This document shows, one piece after another, positions 6,999-12,272 of a stretch of DNA of 12,757 nt. Source of the stretch: Planctomycetota bacterium (lineage in GTDB: Bacteria; Planctomycetota; Planctomycetia; Pirellulales; Pirellulaceae); NCBI GenBank assembly GCA_019347795.1, contig JAHWKS010000048.1, positions 1-12,757 on the forward strand, in the 5' to 3' direction. Every line of letters starts with the position of its first letter. Position 1 is the stretch's first letter. The position numbers and the translations under genes were made by a program. The notes under the pieces are model-generated. The model did not search any database. It worked only from the letters and a program-made list of their open reading frames with translations, and was not told the origin of the DNA.

Positions 6999-8449
6999 AG
7001 CGTGATCGTATCGGCCGTTCCGGGGTCGTCCACGTTGCCGCCGATGGTGGCCGCGCCGCCTTCGGGAATCGCGGTGGTCGCATTGAGCTCCAGCGTCGGC
7101 GCGACGTTCAGGGCGGTGATCGTCGCTGTGTCGCTGTCGACTCCGCCGTCGTCGTCGGTGACCGTGAACGTGCCGGTATAGACGCCGTTGTCGGGCGGAG
7201 TGAAGCTGATCGTCAGTCCTGTCCCGCTCTCCGAGACGCCGGGTCCGGACACCTCCCACTGGAAGGTATGCGTGTCGGCCGCTCCGGGATCGGTGAAGGA
7301 TCCGGAGAGGGTGACCGTATCACCTTCGTTTACCGTCTGATCGGCGCCGGCGTCGGCGACGGGCGGGACGTTGGCTACGGTAATGGCCACGGTGTCGGAA
7401 TGGCTGCCGCCGTCGTCGTCGGTGGTCGTCAGCGTGCCGGTGTAGAGGCCGTTATCGGGGGGCTTAAAGGCGAAGGCCGGCCCGGGGCCGGTGATGGACA
7501 GGCCGGGACCGGAGACCTGCCATTGAAACGAGTGCGTGTCGGCCGTGCCCGGATCGCTGACGAGCGAGCCGGAGAGGGTGACGGTATCGCCCTCGAAAGC
7601 GGATTGATCGGGGCCGGCGTCGCCCACGGGATCGAGGTTGTTCACGGTGATGGCGACCGTGTCGAAGCCGCCGCCGCTGTCATCGTCGACGACGGTAAAC
7701 GTGCCGGTGTAGACGCCGTTGTCGGGAGGGACGAAGCTGATGGTCTGCCCGGTTCCCTGCAGGAAGACTCCAGGTCCGGAAACCTCCCAATAGAAGGTGT
7801 GCGTGTCGGCGGCGCCGGGGTCGAAGAAGACCGAGTCGCGGCCGACGTGCTGGGAGAGGCTGGGGCTGTGGCAGTAGCAGCGGCGGCGCGTCAGACGGCA
7901 CCACTCCCCCACGACGCCGTCGATGTGGTGCAGGCCGTCGCCGCGAAAGTGTTCGGACTTCGGGGCATTTCGGCGATGGTTCACGGTCCACGGATGCGCG
8001 AGAAACTCATACATTCGCTCCCGTGGAAACGCGAGGGCTTGGGCGCTGGCCATGCCGTAGCCGACGGGGATGGCGAACCAGCCCAAGTCGCGATTGTGGC
8101 AGGCGGGGCAGAACAGCGACAGCACGCCGCAGTCGTCGGGCACGTCGAACCGCGAGACGTAGTCGAACACGCCCGCGGAGAAGATCACGTCGTCCTGCAC
8201 AAGCAAGTACGCGTCGGCGCCGGGCTGCCGCGCCACGAGTTCGGTCGCCGCGAGCCAGAAGTTGGGCCAGCCGCCCACCGCCGGCGAGCGGCGCGTCGCC
8301 TCGTAGCCCGCGGGCGCCTCCAAGTCGCCATCGGCGAACACGCGCGGCCGCGGAAACCCCGCCGCTTCGAGGCTGGCCAACGTCCGGGGCAATGTCTGCG
8401 GATCGCGAGGGGCTGCGGTGACGCCGATCGCCCAGTCGTTCAGTTTCAT
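6863..8449 (-). CDS. Glycosyltransferase-like domain fused to a PKD repeat array (upstream half of frameshifted gene)
   Basis: From the ATG at 8449 (a TTG at 8458 is in frame but less likely), about 205 residues look like a GT-A-type glycosyltransferase: strand WAIGVTAAPR, then TLASLEAAGF, an acidic QDDV motif that could bind metal and sugar nucleotide, and DGVVGEWC followed by SLSQHVGRDS. At codon 7822 the frame passes directly into the middle of a PKD domain (DPGAADTHTF), with no linker. Two complete PKD units of about 88 residues follow (GDTVTLSGS ... PPDNGVYTGTFTV). The fourth PKD is broken after ADTITL by a one-base loss at about 6998, and the rest to 6863 is out of frame. A soluble cytoplasmic enzyme joined to extracellular domains without a signal peptide is not expected to work, so this is probably a rearrangement product or an assembly error. 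Confidence 0.75.
   Translation of the reverse strand: MKLNDWAIGVTAAPRDPQTLPRTLASLEAAGFPRPRVFADGDLEAPAGYEATRRSPAVGGWPNFWLAATELVARQPGADAYLLVQDDVIFSAGVFDYVSRFDVPDDCGVLSLFCPACHNRDLGWFAIPVGYGMASAQALAFPRERMYEFLAHPWTVNHRRNAPKSEHFRGDGLHHIDGVVGEWCRLTRRRCYCHSPSLSQHVGRDSVFFDPGAADTHTFYWEVSGPGVFLQGTGQTISFVPPDNGVYTGTFTVVDDDSGGGFDTVAITVNNLDPVGDAGPDQSAFEGDTVTLSGSLVSDPGTADTHSFQWQVSGPGLSITGPGPAFAFKPPDNGLYTGTLTTTDDDGGSHSDTVAITVANVPPVADAGADQTVNEGDTVTLSGSFTDPGAADTHTFQWEVSGPGVSESGTGLTISFTPPDNGVYTGTFTVTDDDGGVDSDTATITALNVAPTLELNATTAIPEGGAATIGGNVDDPGTADTITLESTGATGRPWRRTRSERRASPLPMRTTTWTTIPRARRATTTRSR
7000..7822 (-). repeat. PKD domain array
   Basis: Tandem PKD-type units of roughly 265 bp share the words DPGAADTHTFQWEVSGPG, PPDNGVYTGTFTVTDDDGG and DTVAITVNN. 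The first unit is only a C-terminal half because of the junction with the glycosyltransferase-like part. Two full units follow, and a fourth carries the frameshift. PKD domains are beta-sandwich spacers of secreted and surface proteins. The similarity of successive units makes this array prone to unequal recombination. Confidence 0.9.
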
Positions 8450-8458
8450 CGGAAGCAA

Positions 8459-8775
8459 GTTTCTTTCGCGTGCCGGATCCCATCTTAAGCGATTCTAGCG
8501 CCCCTCGGAGAAAGAAGCTGCCCCGGGCCAGAGTCAAACTTGGAAATCCCGCTTGTGGTGACGGATGTGCGTTGTGCAAAGCTGCTGTAGGAACTCGCCC
8601 TGCCGGAGCAACAGCGAACGCAGCGGCATGTTCGTTATATCGGGCGCCAGAAAATCTTGGGGGATTTTCTCAAGCTCCGTTTGACTGCGGCCGGATGCGA
8701 CCTAGGGTTTTGATGTAAGGGGAAAGCGACAATCGTCGCGGCCCCTTGCGGATTCGTGAGAGGCCTGCCGCCTCC
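8459..8775. promoter_or_regulatory. Divergent intergenic region upstream of the riboswitch
   Basis: A 317-bp gap separates the minus-strand glycosyltransferase-like start from the plus-strand riboswitch. For the plus strand, TTGACT at 8681-8686 with a 16-nt spacer to TAGGGT at 8703-8708 is a possible sigma70-type promoter with a poor -10. It would start RNA about 60 nt before the aptamer. A perfect 8-bp inverted repeat, AGAAAATC/GATTTTCT at 8649-8656/8663-8670, lies just upstream of it. For the minus strand, TAGAAT (8497-8492) is a good -10 without a clear -35. I see no supported gene here. The small plus-strand reading frame at 8470-8718 has no ribosome-binding site and no recognisable content. 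Confidence 0.35.
8649..8670. repeat. Perfect 8-bp inverted repeat upstream of the pilus promoter candidate
   Basis: AGAAAATC and GATTTTCT are separated by 6 bp (ttgggg). The repeat ends 10 bp before the TTGACT box. It could be an operator for a dimeric regulator or a small hairpin. No T-tract follows on the plus strand, so a terminator is unlikely. Confidence 0.45.
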
Positions 8776-8873
8776 CATCCTCGATAAGGGCAACCCGGTC
8801 GCAAGGCCGGCACGCAAAGCTAAGGGCCGACGCAAGCTCGTCTTGCGGCGGCAGCCTGGCTGCCGAAGGGGTG
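8776..8873 (+). ncRNA. Cyclic-di-GMP-I (GEMM-I) riboswitch aptamer
   Basis: The conserved GEMM-I elements are all present in order. AAGGGCAA (8786-8793) is followed by a 6-bp helix capped by a GCAA tetraloop (8795-8810), ACGCAAAGC (8812-8820), a long helix GGCCGACGCAAG/CTTGCGGCGGC (8826-8852) and GGCTGCCGAAGG (8858-8869). P1 closes as CATCCT (8776-8781) with GGGGTG (8868-8873). Mapped onto the Vc2 aptamer, the three ligand-contact bases are G20 = 8789, A47 = 8816 and C92 = 8863. All are the c-di-GMP-type bases, and the G at position 20 argues against the cGAMP-selective variant, which has A. The aptamer lies about 210 nt upstream of the Flp pilin start, so c-di-GMP should control pilus production. 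Confidence 0.92.
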
Positions 8874-8884
8874 TCGGAGAGAGC

Positions 8885-8908
8885 CGGATGCGTGCATCCG
8901 CTTCTTTT
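8885..8908 (+). terminator. Terminator-like hairpin after the riboswitch (possible expression platform)
   Basis: The self-complementary CGGATGCGTGCATCCG (8885-8900) can form a 6-7-bp stem and is followed by CTTCTTTT (8901-8908). It starts 11 nt after the last P1 base and about 180 nt before the pilin start codon, which suggests transcriptional control. It does not overlap P1, and I could not find an obvious competing antiterminator, so whether ligand turns expression on or off is not readable. Confidence 0.6.
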
Positions 8909-9086
8909 CCCGATGCTTGGCAAGATTGAGGACGAGGCGTTTACCCGGTGTGGGGGCCGCGCGCCGCGCGTGGCAGGCCGGCGTCGCAACGGCGGCGCCG
9001 CGTCGGGCGGTCCCGTGTTTTCCCTTGTCTATGATCGCCCTCCGGCGCTGCCGGATGCCGATCTGCAACCATTTGTGGAGAGTTCC

Positions 9087-9281
9087 ATGAAGAATCTTGC
9101 CAACAGCGTGCGTCGTTTTTTGGTCTCCGAAGACGGCCCGACCGCGGTCGAGTACGCCGTGATGCTGGCCCTGATCGTGATCGTGTGCTTGACGGCGATC
9201 TCGACGATCGGCACCAACGCCAAGGCGACATTCAACGACGTTGCGAACCAGTTGGGCAGCACCTCCAGCACGTCCAGCTAG
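9087..9281 (+). CDS. flp: Flp-family type IVb pilin
   Basis: A 64-residue prepilin, the major subunit of the Flp/Tad pilus used for surface attachment. The leader MKNLANSVRRFLVSEDG is basic and ends in Gly. The prepilin peptidase should cut before PTAVEYAVMLALIVIV, which keeps the Glu at +5 and adjacent Tyr typical of Flp pilins and forms the hydrophobic assembly helix. The C-terminus is short and ends in a Ser/Thr-rich tail (GSTSSTSS). The start is the ATG at 9087 after GGAGAG (9078-9083), though this is close to the ATG. Upstream in-frame codons belong to the leader RNA and have no pilin features. The gene lies downstream of the c-di-GMP riboswitch and is closed by a strong terminator, so it can be made at higher level than the assembly genes that follow. 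Confidence 0.93.
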   Translation: MKNLANSVRRFLVSEDGPTAVEYAVMLALIVIVCLTAISTIGTNAKATFNDVANQLGSTSSTSS

Positions 9282-9288
9282 TGTTGGC

Positions 9289-9305
9289 CGCAGCCACTGG
9301 CTGCG
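9289..9305 (+). other. Small hairpin after the pilin stop codon
   Basis: CGCAGCC and GGCTGCG form a 7-bp stem with a 3-nt loop (act), starting 8 nt after the stop. No U-tract follows. It may stabilise the 3' end of the pilin message together with the terminator at 9329-9364. Confidence 0.5.
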
Positions 9306-9328
9306 TGAGCTATGGTTGACGCGAGCCT

Positions 9329-9364
9329 CACCCCCGACGCCGCCCGTGGCGCCGGGGGTGTTTT
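9329..9364 (+). terminator. Rho-independent terminator after the pilin gene
   Basis: CACCCCCGACGCC (9329-9341) pairs with GGCGCCGGGGGTG (9348-9360), giving a 13-position stem with one mismatch and a 6-nt loop (gcccgt), followed directly by TTTT (9361-9364). The position, about 50 nt after the pilin stop, separates pilin from cpaA transcription and fits the usual excess of pilin over assembly proteins. Confidence 0.85.
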
Positions 9365-9417
9365 GCGCCAGGAGCGAAGGAACCCGGAGACGGGGAGCAG
9401 AGGAGCAAGGGAGCCGC

Positions 9418-9501
9418 GGGGTGATGGAGTGATGGAGTGATGGGATGTCGAGTCACACTCCAACACCCCAACACTCCAACACTCCCTTACTCCATCACCC
9501 C
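9418..9501. repeat. Long palindromic intergenic repeat with gatggagt iterations
   Basis: GGGGTGATGGAGT (9418-9430) and its exact complement ACTCCATCACCCC (9489-9501) flank an interior made of iterated words: gatggagt on the left, caacactcc/caacacccc on the right. Outside this core, purine-rich sequence on the left (9371-9413) faces pyrimidine-rich sequence on the right (9510-9555), so the whole spacer may fold back on itself. This looks like a dispersed non-coding repeat. It contains no gene. Confidence 0.65.
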
Positions 9502-9723
9502 CGCTTCCGCGTTTCCTTGATCCGGCGCTTCTCGGTTTCCTTGTTTCCCGTTATCCCTCATGCACCCGTTGCTTCCTCATGATGCTTTGGCCGGCGCGCT
9601 GGAAATGGCGTGCTACGGTTTCACTATGGCCGCGGCTTTATTGAGTTGGTTTATCAGCCTGCGGATGTAAATCTTTCCTCCGATCCCTTGCGGGGTAATC
9701 ACGTAAGGCAAGGAACTCCCGTC
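9502..9723 (+). promoter_or_regulatory. Upstream region of the prepilin peptidase gene
   Basis: About 220 bp between the palindromic repeat and cpaA. Because a terminator precedes it, cpaA and later genes probably have their own promoter here. A weak candidate is TTGAGT (9641-9646) with a TGTAAA-like box at 9666-9671, but the 19-nt spacing is long. The ribosome-binding site for cpaA is AAGGAA at about 9710-9714. A GTG at 9610 extends the reading frame but adds no recognisable sequence. Confidence 0.3.
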
Positions 9724-10311
9724 ATGGAACTCGTGCATATGCTCGGCGACTCGCTGGTGAGCAACTGGCCCGTGTGGTTCGTCTCCGTGGTGCTCGTGGT
9801 GGCCGCCGTCATCGACGGGCTGCAACTGCGGGTGCCCAACTGGCTCACCTTTCCGCTGGTGATCAGCGGTTGGATCTACAGCGCGGTTGCGGGGCACCTG
9901 ACGGGCGACGGCCTCGTGACCGGCCTGGGTTGGAGCCTGTTCGGCACGGCCGTGGGGCTGGGGCTGCTCCTCCCGGCGTACGCCATCGGCGGGATGGGCG
10001 CGGGGGACGTGAAGCTGCTGGCGGGGGTCGGCGCCTGGGTCCACGGCGAGGCGACGTTCTACGCCTTTTGCGTCTCCGCCATCGTGGGCGGCGTGCTGGC
10101 GATTGGCATGGCCGCCTGGCGACGGGGGTTGCGGAAGCACGCCTTGCAAGCCCAGATGATCCTGAGCGAGATCTTGATCATTCGGAATCCGGCACAACTT
10201 TCAGAAATCGCCGCCGAGCGAAAACCGTCGATGCTTCTGCTTCCCTACGGCATTCCCATCGCCATCGGCGCCATCGTCTACTTCGCTTGGGCGGGAATGT
10301 TGGTGGGGTAG
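9724..10311 (+). CDS. cpaA: Prepilin peptidase, A24 family (CpaA/TadV)
   Basis: An inner-membrane aspartyl protease that cleaves Flp prepilin and TadE-type pseudopilins after the leader Gly. Counted from the ATG at 9724, it has 195 residues, normal for the short Tad-type enzymes that lack the N-methyltransferase domain. The two catalytic aspartates are visible: Asp31 in VIDGLQLRVPNW and Asp95 in the GxGD motif GAGDVKLLAG. Hydrophobic segments lie at about 17-31, 40-58, 66-90, 110-130 and 172-193, and the C-terminal PYGIPIAIG is typical. The start at 9724 is supported by AAGGAAC 8-9 nt upstream. Frame-open sequence back to a GTG at 9610 is hydrophilic and looks non-coding. A basic loop (WRRGLRKHAL, 132-141) and the segment 145-170 are longer than in minimal homologues. 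It is 22 nt from tadE, so it is cotranscribed with it. Confidence 0.92.
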   Translation: MELVHMLGDSLVSNWPVWFVSVVLVVAAVIDGLQLRVPNWLTFPLVISGWIYSAVAGHLTGDGLVTGLGWSLFGTAVGLGLLLPAYAIGGMGAGDVKLLAGVGAWVHGEATFYAFCVSAIVGGVLAIGMAAWRRGLRKHALQAQMILSEILIIRNPAQLSEIAAERKPSMLLLPYGIPIAIGAIVYFAWAGMLVG

Positions 10312-10333
10312 GCAATCCGGAGAATGAACAGCC

Positions 10334-10828
10334 ATGCAAACCAGGCAAAACAGGCGAATTATGCCGATTGATGCAACCTTGCCGCGCCGCGCTTGCAGGT
10401 TGGATAAAGTCTGCCGGTCGTTCCGAAAAAAACGGCAAGGAGCCTCGGTGGTCGAATTCGCCATCGTGGCGCCCGTCTTCTTCCTCCTGGTGTTCGGGAT
10501 GATTGAGTACGGGCGGCTGGTGATGGTCCAGCAGGTGCTGACCAACGCCACTCGCGAAGGAGCGCGGCAGGCGGTGTTGGACGGCGCCACCACCAGCGAG
10601 GTGAAGCAAGTCGTTGTGGATTACCTTCATTCCAGTTCAATCAGTTCCGCCGATAGCGGCGACGTGACGGTAAGTCCCGATCCGCCCAGTAGCGCCGGCT
10701 CGGGCGACCCGGTGACGGTTTCGGTCAGCCTGTCTTTCAATCAAGTGAGTTGGCTTCCCTCGCCAATGTTTCTTGGAGGAAAGACGATGAACGCCCAGTC
10801 CATCATGCGCCGGGAAAGCGTGCAGTAG
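10334..10828 (+). CDS. tadE: TadE-like pseudopilin
   Basis: A minor pilin of the Tad pilus with a prepilin-type N-terminus. A basic stretch (FRKKRQG) ends in Gly36, and the processed form starts ASVVEFAIVAPVFFLLVFG with Glu at +5, the hallmark of TadE. The helix spans about residues 38-57, followed by EYGRL, NATREGARQAV (a conserved TadE region) and a beta-rich C-terminal domain. Total length is 164 residues. Two starts are possible. The ATG at 10334 has GGAG 11 nt upstream and gives a long 36-residue leader. The ATG at 10361 has CAGG 6 nt upstream and gives a leader of 27. I keep the longer form without strong preference. It is the usual substrate of the neighbouring prepilin peptidase. No second TadE/TadG-like gene is seen in the window. 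Confidence 0.9.
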   Translation: MQTRQNRRIMPIDATLPRRACRLDKVCRSFRKKRQGASVVEFAIVAPVFFLLVFGMIEYGRLVMVQQVLTNATREGARQAVLDGATTSEVKQVVVDYLHSSSISSADSGDVTVSPDPPSSAGSGDPVTVSVSLSFNQVSWLPSPMFLGGKTMNAQSIMRRESVQ

Positions 10829-10922
10829 GCAAAGTTTAACCAAGAGGAAGGCGCATGGAGGACGCCGGTCCGCGCGGCAGCCAGGGAACGGCCTACCCGC
10901 CGCTCCCATAAGGTGAGAGAAC

Positions 10923-11987
10923 ATGCGCTCCAAGTCGATTTTGCTGATTTTGATCGCGGCCGTGTGCGGAACCGTGGCGGCCACGGGCGTGAGCCAGGCC
11001 TTGAAAGACTCGGGCGACGGCCCGGCCCCGGTTTTGGAAACCGAGAAGATCTTCGTGGCGGCGAAGGAGATCGACATCCGCGAGAAGTTCGCCCCCGAGA
11101 ACATTCGGCTGGAGGAGTGGCCCAAGGGGAAGATCCCGCAAGGCGCCATCGCCGATCTGGAGGAGATCAACGGGCAATACGCCCGCACGCGCCTCTACGA
11201 AGGCGAGGTCATTCTCCACAAGAAACTGATGAGCGAAAACGAAGTGGGGAGCCATGAAATCACCATCCCGCCGGGCTACCGCGTGAAATCGGTGCAGGTG
11301 TCGATGGAGTCGGCCGTGTCCAACCTGGTGATGCCCGGTTCGCGGGTCGATGTGCTGGTGTTCCTGAAAGAGGCGGGCGACATTCCGCGGACGGGGGCGT
11401 ACACGATCCTCAAGAACGTGCGGGTCTTCGCGGTCAATGAGAAAGTGAATCGGGACATCGACAACGACGGACAATCGATAAATGCCCGAACAGTGTCGCT
11501 TTTGGTGAAACCGGACCAGGTGGAAAAGTTGCTCGTGGCAGGCTCGGTCGGACGTTTGGAGCTTTCGCTGCGGCGCCCCGACGACGATACCGATGACGAA
11601 ACGATAAGCGACGATATGACGGCCCTGGCCGACTTGTTGCGCAACCGGCAAAAGGAGGGCGCCGATGAGAAGGAGGAACAGCCGGCGACGCCGCCGAGCG
11701 ACTTCACGTCCTTCTTGGCTCAGGAAAGCCAGACGGCGACGGCCGAGCCGGTGGAAGCGGCGACGATGATTGTCATGACGCCGGAGGGCTCAACGCGGTA
11801 CCGCTGGACCGACCTGACGCAGCTTCCTGAAGTGTCGGCAAGCCCGGCGGCGGCGTTGCCGGCGGCGACGCCCGCCCTGCCGGTCTTGACGCCGAGCGCG
11901 CCTGCCCTGCCGGCGCCGCCCGGCGCCCCGGCGTCGGGTGTGGGCCTTCCCAGCGGACTGCAGCAATTGATGGACACGGCGAGGTAG
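10923..11987 (+). CDS. cpaB: Flp pilus assembly protein CpaB/RcpC
   Basis: A periplasmic partner of the secretin channel in Tad systems. The 354-residue protein has an N-terminal hydrophobic segment (ILLILIAAVCGTVAATGV, about 6-23). A SAF domain follows at about 42-103 (KIFVAAKEIDIREKF, then IPQGAI and YEGEVIL). An RcpC-like domain spans about 120-216 (VKSVQVSMESAVSNLVMPGSRVDVL shortened here to its core SNLVMPGSRVDV, then TVSLLVKPDQVEKL). The remainder is a long acidic and Pro/Ala-rich tail (about 220-345) with no fold that I recognise and is longer than in many homologues. The start ATG is preceded by AGGTGA with a 6-nt spacer. A 94-bp gap separates it from tadE, and a 285-bp gap with hairpin repeats lies before the secretin gene. 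Confidence 0.9.
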   Translation: MRSKSILLILIAAVCGTVAATGVSQALKDSGDGPAPVLETEKIFVAAKEIDIREKFAPENIRLEEWPKGKIPQGAIADLEEINGQYARTRLYEGEVILHKKLMSENEVGSHEITIPPGYRVKSVQVSMESAVSNLVMPGSRVDVLVFLKEAGDIPRTGAYTILKNVRVFAVNEKVNRDIDNDGQSINARTVSLLVKPDQVEKLLVAGSVGRLELSLRRPDDDTDDETISDDMTALADLLRNRQKEGADEKEEQPATPPSDFTSFLAQESQTATAEPVEAATMIVMTPEGSTRYRWTDLTQLPEVSASPAAALPAATPALPVLTPSAPALPAPPGAPASGVGLPSGLQQLMDTAR

Positions 11988-11993
11988 CGGCGA

Positions 11994-12119
11994 AAACCGG
12001 ACGCTAGCGCGTCGCGGCTAGTAATACCGATCAGCCGCGGGGCGCTAGCCCCCCGGTTCCGAAACCACGAAACGAGATTATCAGACGGCCAGAAACCGGA
12101 CGCGAGCGCGTCGCGGCTA
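11994..12119. repeat. Intergenic repeat element: two direct copies and one inverted copy
   Basis: A 27-nt word beginning aaaccggacgc and ending gtcgcggcta occurs at 11994-12020 and again at 12093-12119 with one difference (T at 12005, G at 12104). A related inverted copy (agccgcggggcgctagcc..., 12033-12058) lies between them. The first copy and the inverted one form a large hairpin: ACCGG, GCTAGCGC and CGCGGCT pair with their complements, with small internal loops and a 13-nt loop. No T-tract follows. I associate this type of sequence with dispersed repeats in Pirellulales genomes, from memory. There is no gene in it. Confidence 0.75.
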
Positions 12120-12272
12120 ATTTGCACGCCGAGACGGAGCATCTCGGCGACAGAACGGATTCGGGGTGGGCAGGACCCACGAGAGGCAGACAATCGCGCC
12201 GGGTGCGCCCCTTCGCGATTGCCGCCGGGCGCTCGACGCCGGCGGTCACCGCTTACGCAAGGATGTTCAGGG
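12120..12272 (+). promoter_or_regulatory. Hairpin-rich leader before the secretin gene
   Basis: Three consecutive stems are visible: GCCGAGA/TCTCGGC (12128-12148), CAATCGCG/CGCGATTG (12191-12221) and CCGCCGG/CCGGCGG (12223-12245). None has a U-tract, so they do not look like terminators. They may be part of the repeat cluster or affect message stability before the secretin start. AAGGA at 12259-12263 with a 9-nt spacer is the ribosome-binding site. I see no convincing promoter. Confidence 0.4.

Noticed and set aside
6990..7005. Programmed ribosomal frameshift
   Set aside because: No slippery heptamer (X XXY YYZ) or downstream stem was found at the shift. The local sequence acgctcgaatcgac has no repeated bases to slip on.
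7000..7259. N-terminal extension of the downstream hydrolase frame (Arg/His-rich)
   Set aside because: This is PKD DNA read out of frame. The other frame gives conserved PKD sequence over the same bases.
7268..8488. Open frame of 406 codons on the plus strand
   Set aside because: It lies exactly opposite the glycosyltransferase-like and PKD codons. Its composition is a Gly/Val/Asp-rich mirror of the repeats, and it has no ribosome-binding site or recognisable motif.
8470..8718. Small plus-strand frame of 82 codons in the divergent spacer
   Set aside because: It has no ribosome-binding site and no hydrophobic or conserved pattern, and it covers the promoter candidate and the inverted repeat.
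8776..8873. cGAMP-selective GEMM-Ib variant
   Set aside because: That variant is marked by A at position 20. The equivalent base here (8789) is G, as in c-di-GMP aptamers.
8871..9086. Longer start for the Flp pilin from within the riboswitch
   Set aside because: The added residues come from the structured leader RNA and would remove the normal short prepilin leader. The ATG at 9087 gives a standard Flp leader.
9610..9723. Earlier GTG start for the prepilin peptidase
   Set aside because: The added 38 residues are not hydrophobic and resemble no A24 peptidase N-terminus. The ATG at 9724 has a good Shine-Dalgarno.
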